The notes below the pieces were generated by a model. The model was not told the DNA's origin. It saw only the letters and a list, made by a program, of their open reading frames with translations, and searched no databases. DNA of 64,000 nt from Streptomyces sp. ISL-12 (lineage in GTDB: Bacteria > Actinomycetota > Actinomycetes > Streptomycetales > Streptomycetaceae): contig NZ_JAGGOO010000097.1 in assembly GCF_018614415.1 (NCBI RefSeq), forward strand, positions 1 through 64,000, read 5' to 3'. The position numbers and the translations under genes are program-made. Shown here one piece after another: positions 54,592 to 63,258 of this stretch; the stretch's first letter is position 1; the number at the start of each line of letters is the position of its first letter.

Positions 54592-56556
54592 TCAGCCGTT
54601 CTTGATGCGGTTGGTCAGCTCGGTCACCTGGTTGTAGATGGAGCGCCGCTCGGCCATCAGATTGCGGATCTTGCGGTCGGCGTGCATCACGGTGGTGTGG
54701 TCCCGGCCGCCGAACAGCGCGCCGATCTTCGGCAGGGAGAGGTCCGTCAGCTCGCGGCAGAGGTACATGGCGATCTGCCGGGCCGTCACCAGCGCGCGCC
54801 CGCGCGAGGTGCCGCACAGGTCCTCGACGGTGAGGCCGAAGTAGTCGGCGGTGGCGCTCATGATGGCCGTGGAGGTGATCTCGGGGGCCGAGTCCTCGCC
54901 GCCGGGGATCAGGTCCTTCAGGACGATCTCCGTCAGGCCCAGGTCCACCGGCTGCCGGTTGAGCGACGCGAACGCCGTCACCCGGATCAGCGCCCCCTCC
55001 AGCTCACGGATGTTGCGCGAGATGCGGGAGGCGATGAACTCCAGCACCTCCGGCGGGGCGTTGAGCTGCTCCTGCACCGCCTTCTTGCGCAGGATCGCGA
55101 TCCGCGTCTCCAGCTCGGGCGGCTGGACGTCGGTGATCAGGCCCCACTCGAAACGGTTCCGCAGCCGGTCCTCCAGCGTCACCAGCTGCTTGGGCGGCCG
55201 GTCGGAGGAGAGCACGATCTGCTTGTTGGCGTTGTGCAGCGTGTTGAAGGTGTGGAAGAACTCCTCCTGCGTCGACTCCTTGTCCGCCAGGAACTGGATG
55301 TCGTCGACGAGCAGGATGTCCATCTCGCGGTAGCGCTTGCGGAAGCTGTCGCCCTTGCCGTCGCGGATGGAGTTGATGAACTCGTTGGTGAACTCCTCGG
55401 AGCTCACGTACCGCACGCGCGTGCCCGGGTAGAGGCTGCGGGCGTAGTGCCCGATGGCGTGCAGCAGGTGGGTCTTGCCGAGGCCCGACTCGCCGTAGAT
55501 GAAGAGCGGGTTGTACGCCTTCGCCGGCGCCTCGGCGACGGCCACCGCGGCGGCGTGCGCGAAGCGGTTGGAGGCGCCGATGACGAAGGTGTCGAAGAGG
55601 TACTTCGGGTTGAGGCGCGCGGTCGGCTCGCCGGGGCCGGTGGCCGGGGCGGGCTGTGCGGCCAGGGGCCCGGGGGCGCCGGTGGCGGGTCCGGGGCCCA
55701 CGGGGCCGCCGCGGTGGACGTGGCCGGCCCCGTGGGGCGGCTCGGGCGCGTCACGCCGGCCGCCGCGCTGGTCGTAGTCGCCGCGCGGCTGCTTGTAGTC
55801 CGGGCCGGACTGGTCGTAGTCCGGGCGGGACTGGTCGTAGTCCGGGCGCTGCGACTCGTACGGCGGGCGTTCGGATTCGTACGGCGGGCGGTCCGGCGAC
55901 TGCGAGCGGTAGTCCTGGGAGTAGCCGTACGGAGATTCCGGCGGCGAGGCGTACGGGTCGCGGTCGGGGAAGCCGAGGCGTTGCTGCTGCCAGCCGTAGT
56001 CGTCCTGCTGGGACGGGCGCGGCCAGGAGCCGGGTTCGGGACGCTGGTACTCGGACGGGTAGGCGGGACGGGCCGTGGGGAGCGGGTCGGGGCGGTGGCG
56101 GCCGTAGCTCTCGTAGTCGTCCCGGCTGTCGCGGTTGTCACGGCCGTCACGACCGTCCCGCGTGTCACGGCCGTCCCGGGTGTCGCGGCCCTGCTGGCCG
56201 ACGGGCGGGAGGTCGGGTTCCTCGTAGCGGTGCTGGGGGCGCGCGTGCGGGGCCGGCGGCGTCGGGACGGGGGGTTCGCCCGCCGAGTCGTCGACGGTGA
56301 TCGCGATGCGGATCGGACGGCCGCACTCCCTGCTCAGCGTCTCGCTGACGACGGGGGCCAGGCGGCCCTCCAGTACGCCCTTCGCGAACTCGTTCGGTAC
56401 GGCGAGCAGGGCAGTGTCTGCGACCAGGGCGAGCGGCTGGCAGCGCCGGATCCAGTGCTCGTCCTTCGACTCGACGCCCTGGCCGCGTCCCTCTCCGAGG
56501 AGCTGCTCCAGTACGCGTGGCCACACTGCGGCAAGATCGGCAGGTACGTCAGCCAC
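54592..56556 (-). CDS. dnaA: Chromosomal replication initiator DnaA
   Basis: The 654-residue protein begins with GTG (MADVPADLAAVWPRVLEQL), placed 93 codons inside the longest frame. Domain I spans about 1-90; a long acidic, Asp/Arg/Gly/Tyr-rich domain II (about 100-310) is typical of Streptomyces. The AAA+ domain has Walker A GESGLGKTH (about 353-361) and Walker B ILLVDDIQFL. Domain IV ends with the DNA-binding signature GGRDHTTVMHADRKI. Two DnaA boxes upstream suggest autoregulation. Confidence 0.98.
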   Translation of the reverse strand: MADVPADLAAVWPRVLEQLLGEGRGQGVESKDEHWIRRCQPLALVADTALLAVPNEFAKGVLEGRLAPVVSETLSRECGRPIRIAITVDDSAGEPPVPTPPAPHARPQHRYEEPDLPPVGQQGRDTRDGRDTRDGRDGRDNRDSRDDYESYGRHRPDPLPTARPAYPSEYQRPEPGSWPRPSQQDDYGWQQQRLGFPDRDPYASPPESPYGYSQDYRSQSPDRPPYESERPPYESQRPDYDQSRPDYDQSGPDYKQPRGDYDQRGGRRDAPEPPHGAGHVHRGGPVGPGPATGAPGPLAAQPAPATGPGEPTARLNPKYLFDTFVIGASNRFAHAAAVAVAEAPAKAYNPLFIYGESGLGKTHLLHAIGHYARSLYPGTRVRYVSSEEFTNEFINSIRDGKGDSFRKRYREMDILLVDDIQFLADKESTQEEFFHTFNTLHNANKQIVLSSDRPPKQLVTLEDRLRNRFEWGLITDVQPPELETRIAILRKKAVQEQLNAPPEVLEFIASRISRNIRELEGALIRVTAFASLNRQPVDLGLTEIVLKDLIPGGEDSAPEITSTAIMSATADYFGLTVEDLCGTSRGRALVTARQIAMYLCRELTDLSLPKIGALFGGRDHTTVMHADRKIRNLMAERRSIYNQVTELTNRIKNG

Positions 56557-56952
56557 AGGGCACGCTCTCTCATGGGTCCCTCGAAGGTGTGATCCGAGGG
56601 AGGGTCGGTCGGTACGGGGGTGGGCGGGTCGGAACGAATCAGATGCGCCGGTGGGAAGGGAACGAATCGGAGTCCGGCCACGGTAGTCAGCGTGGCAGGT
56701 AGCATTCAAGTTGTTGTCCCCAGCCTGTGGACAAGTGTCTCTCGGCTGCCGCCGGTTTGACCGAATGGCGCAGCCGCGCGTACCGTAACCAGGTCGAGTT
56801 GTCGATGGCTGCTGCCGCCTGCCTCCGATGGGCACAGATCGCTTCAGGTGATCGGAAAGCGGTGCACACGGGCGTAACGCGAGCTACTCGTGGGCGCACG
56901 GTGACAGCCAGGACGGCACCCCGCCACCACCGATTTCTTCTGGAGCCCCCGA
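56557..56952. promoter_or_regulatory. Divergent dnaA-rpmH control region
   Basis: No gene is seen. TTGTCCCCA (56714-56722) and TGTGGACAA, the complement of a perfect DnaA box (56726-56734), are four bases apart. This pair matches the autoregulatory DnaA boxes known in the Streptomyces dnaA promoter. Confidence 0.8.
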
Positions 56953-57090
56953 GTGAGCAAGCGCACCTTCCAGCCGAACAACCGTCGTCGCGCGAAGACC
57001 CACGGCTTCCGGCTGCGTATGCGCACCCGTGCCGGCCGCGCGATTCTCGCGTCCCGCCGTGGCAAGGGTCGCGCCCGTCTGTCCGCCTGA
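56953..57090 (+). CDS. rpmH: 50S ribosomal protein L34
   Basis: The 45-residue protein starts GTG (MSKRTFQPNNRRRAKTHGF) and ends GKGRARLSA. It is very basic, as required for an rRNA-binding protein, and is encoded immediately before rnpA as in nearly all bacteria. Confidence 0.98.
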   Translation: MSKRTFQPNNRRRAKTHGFRLRMRTRAGRAILASRRGKGRARLSA

Positions 57091-57111
57091 TCCCGATCAG
57101 GTCATGACGTC

Positions 57112-57483
57112 GTGCTGCCCACCGAGAACCGGCTGAGGCGGCGCGAGGATTTCGCGACCGCGGTACGACGAGGTCGCCGGGCAGGCCGCCCGTCCCTCGT
57201 CGTCCATTTTCGTAGCGGTGCAACGGACCCGCACGCGCCTGGGGAGAGCGCTCCCCCGACGCGTGCGGGTTTCGTCGTCAGCAAAGCCGTCGGCGGTGCG
57301 GTCGTGCGCAACAAGGTGAAGCGCAGGCTTCGCCATCTGATGCGCGACCGAGTCGGTCTGTTTCCCCCCGGTAGCCTGGTAGTCGTACGAGCGCTACCCG
57401 GAGCGGGTGACGCCGACCATGCACAGCTGGCCCAAGACCTGGACGCCGCCCTCCAGCGGCTACTGGGAGGGGGCGCGCGATGA
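57112..57483 (+). CDS. rnpA: Ribonuclease P protein component
   Basis: The 123-residue protein begins MLPTENRLRRREDFATAVRRG and has the basic signature VVRNKVKRRLRHLMR that binds the RNase P RNA. It helps mature tRNA 5' ends. The stop overlaps the yidD ATG. Confidence 0.96.
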   Translation: MLPTENRLRRREDFATAVRRGRRAGRPSLVVHFRSGATDPHAPGESAPPTRAGFVVSKAVGGAVVRNKVKRRLRHLMRDRVGLFPPGSLVVVRALPGAGDADHAQLAQDLDAALQRLLGGGAR

Positions 57484-57854
57484 AGTACCCGCTGCTGGCT
57501 CTGATCAAGCTGTACCAGTGGACGATCAGTCCACTGCTCGGGCCGGTCTGCAAGTACTACCCGTCGTGCTCCCACTACGGCTATACGGCCATCGACCGGC
57601 ACGGCGCCGTCAAGGGCACGGCACTCACCGCCTGGCGCATCCTGCGGTGCAATCCGTGGTCGCTGGGCGGGGTGGACCACGTTCCGCCGCGCAAGCGTCC
57701 GCGGTGGCACGAGATGCTGCGGAACGCCTGGCGGGCACGCAAGGGCGGGCCCTCCGCCGCCGAACCGGCCACCGAAGGACAGGCTGCTCAGCCGAGTCCG
57801 TCCGGTCCTTCGAGCCCGGCCGCAGAGACCCAGTCCCATGCCCAAGGAGCATGA
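57480..57854 (+). CDS. yidD: Membrane protein insertion efficiency factor YidD
   Basis: The 124-residue protein has the family core LIKLYQWTISPLLGPVCKYYPSCSHYGYTAI with the three Cys residues and RCNPWSLGGVDHVP. It assists YidC-dependent insertion. The Ser/Gln-rich C-terminus is extended. Its start overlaps rnpA, and yidC begins four bases later. Confidence 0.95.
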   Translation: MKYPLLALIKLYQWTISPLLGPVCKYYPSCSHYGYTAIDRHGAVKGTALTAWRILRCNPWSLGGVDHVPPRKRPRWHEMLRNAWRARKGGPSAAEPATEGQAAQPSPSGPSSPAAETQSHAQGA

Positions 57855-57857
57855 TTA

Positions 57858-59183
57858 GTGGACACGATTGCCAGCCTCTTCGAATTCATCACGACGCCTG
57901 TCTCCTGGGTCATCGTCCAGTTCCACAGCTTGTACGGCGCCATCTTCGGCCCCGACACGGGATGGGCCTGGGGTCTCTCCATCGTGTCCCTGGTGGTGCT
58001 GATCCGGATCTGTCTGATCCCGCTCTTCGTGAAGCAGATCAAGTCGACTCGGGCCATGCAGGTCCTGCAGCCCGAGATGAAGAAGATCCAGGAGCGCTAC
58101 AAGAACGACAAACAGCGCCAGTCCGAAGAGATGATGAAGCTGTACAAGGACGCGGGCACCAACCCGCTCTCCTCGTGCCTTCCCATCCTGGCGCAGTCCC
58201 CGTTCTTCTTCGCCCTGTACCACGTGCTCAACGGCATCGCGACCGGTGACACCATCGGCGTGATCAACGAGCGGCTGCTGGAGAGCGCCCAGAAGGCCCA
58301 CATCTTCGGTGCGCCGCTCGCGGCGAAGTTCACCGACGGCGCCTCGAAGGTGGACGCCCTCGGCTCCTCCATCACCGACGTGCGGGTCGTCACCGCCATC
58401 ATGATCGTCCTGATGTCGGCCTCCCAGTTCTTCACCCAGCGCCAGCTGATGACGAAGAACGTCGACACCACGGTGAAGACGCCGTTCATGCAGCAGCAGA
58501 AGATGCTGATGTACGTCTTCCCGGTCATGTTCGCCGTCTTCGGCATCAACTTCCCGGTCGGTGTCCTCGTCTACTGGCTGACCACCAACGTGTGGACCAT
58601 GGGCCAGCAGATGTACGTCATCCGCAACAACCCGACGCCGGGTTCCAAGGCCCAGTCGGCCTACCTGGACCGCCTGTACAAGCACGTCTCGGGCACCGGC
58701 AAGGTCCGCCGCCGCAGCGAGCGCGCCATCGTCAAGGCCATCGTCGCCAAGGGCCGGGACCGCAACGAGTTCGAGCGGAAGTTCATCAACGGCCTGACCA
58801 AGGCCGGCCTCGCGGCCCAGGCCGACGGCACCGTCGTGAAGAGCGACACCGCGGCCGCCGCCGAGACCGAGGACGGTACGCCGACCACGGGCGCTCCCAA
58901 GCGCCAGCAGCCCAAGCGGCAGTCGAAGTCCCAGCGTCAGGCCGGCGCGACGAAGACCGCCGGTGACGCCGAGTCGTCGGCGTCCTCATCGTCCTCCTCG
59001 TCGTCCTCCGCCGCGTCGGCCACGTCGAAGCCGACGTCGCTGAGCAAGTCCGACCAGCCCCAGGACGCCAAGCCCGCCGCTGCCAAGAAGGCCGCGCAGA
59101 AGCCCGGCTCCGGTACCCGCAGCAAGGCCCAGTCCGGGCAGCGCAAGGGACCGCAGCGGCCCAAGTCCCCGTCGAAGAAGTAA
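57858..59183 (+). CDS. yidC: Membrane protein insertase YidC
   Basis: The 441-residue protein starts with GTG and has five to six membrane segments. The conserved core includes IVSLVVLIRICLIPLFVKQIKSTRAMQ, LPILAQSPFFFALYHVL and FPVGVLVYWLTTNVWTMGQQ. It lacks the long periplasmic domain of Gram-negative YidC. The C-terminus is a long Lys/Ser/Gln-rich tail (about 330-441), likely ribosome-interacting. Confidence 0.95.
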   Translation: MDTIASLFEFITTPVSWVIVQFHSLYGAIFGPDTGWAWGLSIVSLVVLIRICLIPLFVKQIKSTRAMQVLQPEMKKIQERYKNDKQRQSEEMMKLYKDAGTNPLSSCLPILAQSPFFFALYHVLNGIATGDTIGVINERLLESAQKAHIFGAPLAAKFTDGASKVDALGSSITDVRVVTAIMIVLMSASQFFTQRQLMTKNVDTTVKTPFMQQQKMLMYVFPVMFAVFGINFPVGVLVYWLTTNVWTMGQQMYVIRNNPTPGSKAQSAYLDRLYKHVSGTGKVRRRSERAIVKAIVAKGRDRNEFERKFINGLTKAGLAAQADGTVVKSDTAAAAETEDGTPTTGAPKRQQPKRQSKSQRQAGATKTAGDAESSASSSSSSSSSAASATSKPTSLSKSDQPQDAKPAAAKKAAQKPGSGTRSKAQSGQRKGPQRPKSPSKK

Positions 59184-59198
59184 GAAGGAGTCCATCCC

Positions 59199-59711
59199 GT
59201 GACGGAAGGCACCATCGCCGCCGCTGCCGAGGGCGCAGACACCCTGACCCGCCTGGAGCAGGAGGGTGAGATCGCGGCGGACTACCTGGAGGGTCTGCTC
59301 GACATCGCCGACCTCGACGGCGACATCGACATGGATGTCGAGGCCGACCGTGCCTCTGTCTCGATCATCAGTGACACGGGCGGTCGTGACCTGCAGAAGC
59401 TGGTCGGTCATGACGGCGAGGTCCTGGAAGCGCTCCAGGAGCTCACCCGCCTGGCCGTGCACCGGGAAACCGGTGATCGCAGCCGTCTGATGCTGGACAT
59501 CGCCGGCTACCGGGCCCGCAAGCGTGCCGAGCTGTCCGAGCTGGGCGCCAAGGCCGCCGCCGAGGCCAAGAGCAGTGGTGAGCCGGTGCGCATGCAGCCG
59601 ATGACCCCGTTCGAGCGCAAGGTCGTGCACGACGCGGTCAAGGCCGCGGGGCTGCGCAGCGAGTCCGAGGGCGAGGAGCCGCAGCGGTTCGTCGTCGTAC
59701 TGCCCGCCTGA
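59199..59711 (+). CDS. khpB: KhpB/Jag RNA-binding protein
   Basis: The 170-residue protein has an N-terminal acidic Jag-like part, a KH domain (LVGHDGEVLEALQELTRLAVH with the GxxG-like loop) and an R3H domain (MTPFERKVVHDAVKAAGLRSESEGEEPQRFVVV). The KH/R3H pair binds single-stranded nucleic acids; KhpB associates with KhpA to control cell-wall genes. The GTG start lies 15 bases after yidC. Confidence 0.92.
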   Translation: MTEGTIAAAAEGADTLTRLEQEGEIAADYLEGLLDIADLDGDIDMDVEADRASVSIISDTGGRDLQKLVGHDGEVLEALQELTRLAVHRETGDRSRLMLDIAGYRARKRAELSELGAKAAAEAKSSGEPVRMQPMTPFERKVVHDAVKAAGLRSESEGEEPQRFVVVLPA

Positions 59712-59729
59712 TCGGTCCCCGCGTTCTCC

Positions 59730-59758
59730 CGGCCCCGTCTGTTGAGCAGACGGGGCCG
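59730..59758 (+). terminator. Terminator after khpB
   Basis: CGGCCCCGTCTG pairs with CAGACGGGGCCG around TTGAG and is followed by AACTTTG. It separates the rpmH-khpB unit from rsmG. Confidence 0.8.
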
Positions 59759-59850
59759 AACTTTGTCAGCCTGGTAGTTCCGGCTGATAGTTCTGATGGT
59801 TCTGGTGTCGGCGCGCGAAGCGTCGACGCGGTACGGAAGGACGGTCCCCC

Positions 59851-60570
59851 GTGACGGAGGCAGCGGAGCTTCCCCCCGCGCCCGAGCAGGCACGTGAGGT
59901 GTTCGGCGATCGCTACGCGGATGCGGTGCGCTACGCCGAGTTGCTGGCCGAGGCGGGTGTGCAGCGCGGTCTGATCGGTCCGCGCGAGGTGCCCCGGCTG
60001 TGGGAGCGGCACCTGCTGAACTGTGCGGTGCTGTCTGAGGTCGTGCCCGCGGGCGTGACGGTGTGCGATGTCGGCTCGGGTGCCGGCCTGCCCGGTATCC
60101 CGCTCGCACTGGTCCGGGACGACCTGAAGATCACCCTTCTCGAGCCGCTGCTGCGGCGCACCAACTTCCTGACCGAGGTCGTGGAACTGCTGGGCCTGGA
60201 CCATGTGACCGTCGTGCGGGGCCGGGCCGAGGAGGTCATGGGGAAGCTGCCGCCCGTCCATGTGGTGACGGCCCGTGCCGTGGCGCCGCTGGACCGGCTG
60301 GCCACCTGGGGGGTTCCGCTGCTGCGGCCGTACGGGGAGATGCTGGCGCTCAAGGGCGACACGGCCGAGGAGGAGCTGAAGAGCGCGGCGACGGCGCTGA
60401 GCAAGCTCGGGGCCGTGGAGACGTCGATCCTGCACGTGGGGGAAGGCGTGGTGGAGCCCCGGTCCACGGTGGTGCGCGTGGAGGTCGGGGAGAGTCCGGG
60501 CGGTGTGCGGTTCGCGGCCAAACGGGCCAAGGCTGCCCGCACCGGACGGGCCCGTCGGCGTCGTGGATAG
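59851..60570 (+). CDS. rsmG: 16S rRNA (guanine-N7) methyltransferase RsmG
   Basis: The 239-residue enzyme methylates G527 of 16S rRNA. S-adenosylmethionine motifs are CDVGSGAGLPGIPLAL and LLEPLLRRTNFLTEVVELLGL; the C-terminus is basic (AAKRAKAARTGRARRRR). Loss of rsmG in Streptomyces gives low-level streptomycin resistance and altered antibiotic production. The frame is intact. A GTG serves as start. Confidence 0.95.
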   Translation: MTEAAELPPAPEQAREVFGDRYADAVRYAELLAEAGVQRGLIGPREVPRLWERHLLNCAVLSEVVPAGVTVCDVGSGAGLPGIPLALVRDDLKITLLEPLLRRTNFLTEVVELLGLDHVTVVRGRAEEVMGKLPPVHVVTARAVAPLDRLATWGVPLLRPYGEMLALKGDTAEEELKSAATALSKLGAVETSILHVGEGVVEPRSTVVRVEVGESPGGVRFAAKRAKAARTGRARRRRG

Positions 60571-60890
60571 CGCCGAGCCGGAGTGTCGCGGCAGTTCGGC
60601 TTCGGCCGCTGTGCATCGTGTTTCACGTGAAACGTCGCTCACTGCTGCACGGCATCATCAGTCGCGGCCGCGCTGCGGCCGAACCCCGCGACCGCAAGCC
60701 TCTCGGCTCACTCGATGAGGGAGCTCCCTCAGAGGGCAGAAACTCCTCTCGCGGAGACTCCTCTGCCAGAAACACATCTGGCGGAGACTCCTCTGAGGGC
60801 ACTCCGCCACTCGTGAGGGGCACGGAGTTGTCCACAGAGGTGGATTTCTCCACAGAACAACAGGCCTCACTGGTTCGCGACCCCGAAGGC
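60571..60890. promoter_or_regulatory. parAB leader with parS, structured repeats and DnaA boxes
   Basis: No gene is called here, although the frame before parA is open. A parS core lies at 60620-60633. GCGGAGACTCCTCTG is repeated at 60751-60765 and 60781-60795, exactly 30 bases apart. Nested hairpins include GGCAGA/TCTGCC (60735-60740 with 60762-60767) and GCCAGA/TCTGGC (60765-60770 with 60777-60782). A perfect DnaA box TTGTCCACA is at 60828-60836 and TTCTCCACA at 60846-60854. The known Streptomyces parAB promoters lie in this position. Confidence 0.75.
60620..60633. other. parS site upstream of parA
   Basis: GTTTCACGTGAAAC, exact core palindrome, 50 bases after the rsmG stop. Confidence 0.93.
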
Positions 60891-61964
60891 ATGGGAGGCT
60901 CTGTTCATTGCGAGCCTGAAGTCGAGGAGAGTGAATCCTTGCGGTCCGACGCCAATATCGCGGGCCCGATGACCGATCCGGTCCCCGGTCCCCGTGCCGA
61001 GTCCATGGGGGCGGATGTTTCACGTGAAACACCGCCGCCGATGGACGACACTCCGATCGGTCGCGCGGCCCAACTAGCGGTAGAGGCTCTGGGGCGCGCC
61101 GGTGAGGGTCTGCCACGACCTGAGCAGACCCGCGTCATCGTGGTCGCCAACCAGAAGGGCGGGGTGGGCAAGACGACGACGACCGTCAATCTCGCCGCCT
61201 CGCTTGCCCTGCACGGTGCCCGGGTCCTGGTGATCGACCTCGACCCCCAGGGGAATGCCTCCACCGCCCTGGGCATCGACCACCACGCCGAAGTCCCGTC
61301 GATCTATGACGTGTTGATCGACAGCAAGCCCCTGTCCGAGGTCGTCCAGCCTGTTCCCGATGTCGAGGGTCTGTTCTGCGCGCCGGCAACGATCGACCTC
61401 GCTGGTGCGGAGATCGAGCTGGTGTCCCTGGTCGCCCGGGAGAGCCGACTTGAGCGAGCCATCCAGGCCTACGAGCAGCCTCTGGACTACATCCTGATCG
61501 ACTGCCCGCCCTCTCTCGGCCTGCTGACGGTGAACGCGATGGTCGCGGGCCAGGAGGTGCTGATCCCGATCCAGTGCGAGTACTACGCACTGGAGGGGCT
61601 GGGACAGCTGTTGCGCAACGTCGACCTGGTGCGGGGGCACCTCAACCCTGCGCTCCATGTGTCGACCATCCTGCTCACGATGTACGACGGCCGGACGCGA
61701 CTGGCGTCCCAGGTCGCGGACGAGGTGCGCAGCCACTTCGGTGACGAGGTGCTGCGGACGAGCATTCCTCGCTCGGTCCGTATCTCCGAGGCGCCGAGCT
61801 ACGGGCAGACGGTGCTGACCTACGATCCAGGATCGAGCGGTGCCCTGTCCTATCTTGAGGCGGCACGAGAGATCGCACTGAGGGGCGTGGGCGTCGGCTA
61901 CGACGCGACCCAGGCTCACATCGGTGCCCAGAACGATCCGAGCACGGTGGAGGGGATCCAGTGA
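60891..61964 (+). CDS. parA: Chromosome partitioning ATPase ParA
   Basis: The 357-residue Walker ATPase has VVANQKGGVGKTTTTVNLAASLA with the deviant P-loop, DLDPQGNAS, DYILIDCPPSLGLLT, and IPRSVRISEAPSYGQTV. ParA polymerises and positions ParB-parS complexes during sporulation and at the hyphal tip. I use the ATG at 60891 (MGGSVHCEPEVEESE), which matches the length and N-terminus of Streptomyces ParA; ATGs at 60969, 61005 and 61041 are possible. The N-terminal 70 residues are disordered and contain a parS-encoded VSRET. Confidence 0.95.
   Translation: MGGSVHCEPEVEESESLRSDANIAGPMTDPVPGPRAESMGADVSRETPPPMDDTPIGRAAQLAVEALGRAGEGLPRPEQTRVIVVANQKGGVGKTTTTVNLAASLALHGARVLVIDLDPQGNASTALGIDHHAEVPSIYDVLIDSKPLSEVVQPVPDVEGLFCAPATIDLAGAEIELVSLVARESRLERAIQAYEQPLDYILIDCPPSLGLLTVNAMVAGQEVLIPIQCEYYALEGLGQLLRNVDLVRGHLNPALHVSTILLTMYDGRTRLASQVADEVRSHFGDEVLRTSIPRSVRISEAPSYGQTVLTYDPGSSGALSYLEAAREIALRGVGVGYDATQAHIGAQNDPSTVEGIQ
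61017..61030. other. parS site inside parA
   Basis: GTTTCACGTGAAAC, flanked by T and A to give the full 16-base palindrome. It encodes VSRET in the disordered N-terminus of ParA. Confidence 0.93.
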
Positions 61965-63073
61965 ACGAGCGACGGAGGGGGTTGGGCCGAGGTCTGGCTG
62001 CGTTGATTCCTCCAGCCTCAACGGAGAAGCCGGTGGCGTCGGCCGCCTTGGGGAGTGCTGCTCCGGCGGCTTCCACGGGCATTCCCGGGCTGACGACCGA
62101 CCGTGGTGTGGCGGCGGCGAGGGTGACCACACTGCCGCCTGTTTCACGTGAAACATCACCTGAAACCGAGGAGCCGTCGGCTTCTGGTGCCGTGGAGGCA
62201 CTGGTGTCCCCCATGGGGGCTCACTTCGCCGAGATCCCGCTGGACTTCATCAAGCCGAATCCGCGGCAGCCGCGCGAGATCTTCGACGAGGACGCGCTCG
62301 CCGAACTGGTCACCTCCATCAAGGAGGTCGGTCTTCTTCAGCCGGTCGTCGTGCGTCAGCTGGACGCCGAGCACTACGAGCTCATCATGGGCGAGCGGCG
62401 CTGGCGGGCCTGCCGGGAAGCCGGGCTGGAGGCCATTCCGGCGATCGTGCGGGCCACGGAGGACGACAAGCTCCTCTTGGACGCGCTGCTGGAGAACCTG
62501 CACCGCGCTCAGCTGAACCCGCTGGAAGAGGCCGCCGCCTACGACCAGTTGCTGAAGGACTTCAACTGCACGCACGACCAGCTGGCAGACCGGATCGGCC
62601 GGTCCCGTCCGCAGGTCTCCAACACGCTGCGGCTGCTGAAGCTCTCGTCGTCCGTGCAGAAAAGGGTCGCGGCGGGGGTCCTCTCCGCAGGACATGCCCG
62701 GGCGCTGCTCTCGGTGGAGGACTCGGAGGAGCAGGACCGGCTGGCGCACCGGATCGTGGCCGAAGGGCTCTCGGTGCGGGCGGTCGAGGAGATCGTGACC
62801 TTGATGGGGTCCCGGCCGCAGAAGGCTCCCCGGGCCAAGGGACCCCGGGCGGGAGCCCGTGTCTCCCCGGCCCTGTCCGATCTCGCCACCCGGCTCTCGG
62901 ACCGCTTTGAAACCCGGGTGAAGGTGGACCTGGGCCGGGAGAAGGGCAAGATCACCGTCGAGTTCGCCTCGATGGACGATCTGGGCCGCATCCTCGACAC
63001 GCTCGCCCCGGGCGAAGGCTCCGTGCTGCAGAAGAGCCTCGTGGAGGGCGAGACGGAAGAGGACGATTCCTGA
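61961..63073 (+). CDS. parB: Chromosome partitioning protein ParB
   Basis: The 370-residue CTP-switch clamp begins with a GTG overlapping the parA stop. The N-terminal motif RRRGLGRGLAALIPP contacts ParA. The CTPase/ParB domain includes LDFIKPNPRQPREIFDEDALAELVTSI, GERRWRACREAGL and LLENLHRAQLNPLEEA, then the HTH LADRIGRSRPQVSNTLRLLKL. The C-terminal dimerisation domain ends KITVEFASMDDLGRILDTLA. It binds parS, four copies of which lie in this window. Confidence 0.97.
   Translation: MNERRRGLGRGLAALIPPASTEKPVASAALGSAAPAASTGIPGLTTDRGVAAARVTTLPPVSRETSPETEEPSASGAVEALVSPMGAHFAEIPLDFIKPNPRQPREIFDEDALAELVTSIKEVGLLQPVVVRQLDAEHYELIMGERRWRACREAGLEAIPAIVRATEDDKLLLDALLENLHRAQLNPLEEAAAYDQLLKDFNCTHDQLADRIGRSRPQVSNTLRLLKLSSSVQKRVAAGVLSAGHARALLSVEDSEEQDRLAHRIVAEGLSVRAVEEIVTLMGSRPQKAPRAKGPRAGARVSPALSDLATRLSDRFETRVKVDLGREKGKITVEFASMDDLGRILDTLAPGEGSVLQKSLVEGETEEDDS
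62141..62154. other. parS site inside parB
   Basis: GTTTCACGTGAAAC with flanking T and A, giving the full 16-base palindrome, encodes VSRET in the disordered linker after the ParA-interaction motif of ParB. Confidence 0.93.
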
Positions 63074-63081
63074 GGCCCGAC

Positions 63082-63109
63082 GGCGGAGCGCCTGGTCAGG
63101 TGCTCCGCC
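63082..63109 (+). terminator. Terminator of parAB
   Basis: GGCGGAGC pairs with GCTCCGCC, with an inner CCT/AGG pair and loop GGTC. A second, imperfect hairpin follows at about 63118-63160 and ends CTCTTTG. Confidence 0.65.
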
Positions 63110-63258
63110 TCGGCGCCAGAGCGGGCCGTGTCCGGTGTGTGCCGGAACGCGGTCCGCTCTTTGCTTTCCACCGGTATCGGGGCAATCGCATCGTGGATAC
63201 GATGCGATCAGGCAGGGCGGTTTCACCTGGCGGTTACCTCTGAGAGCGAGGCAGAGCC

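Noticed and set aside
60571..60890. N-terminal extension of ParA through the repeat-rich leader
   Set aside because: The frame is open but has Ser/Arg repeats without a ribosome-binding site; the ATG at 60891 matches known ParA length and N-terminus.
63216..63233. TTTCACCTGG sequence resembling a parS half-site
   Set aside because: Only one half matches; the second half (GTGAAA) is missing.
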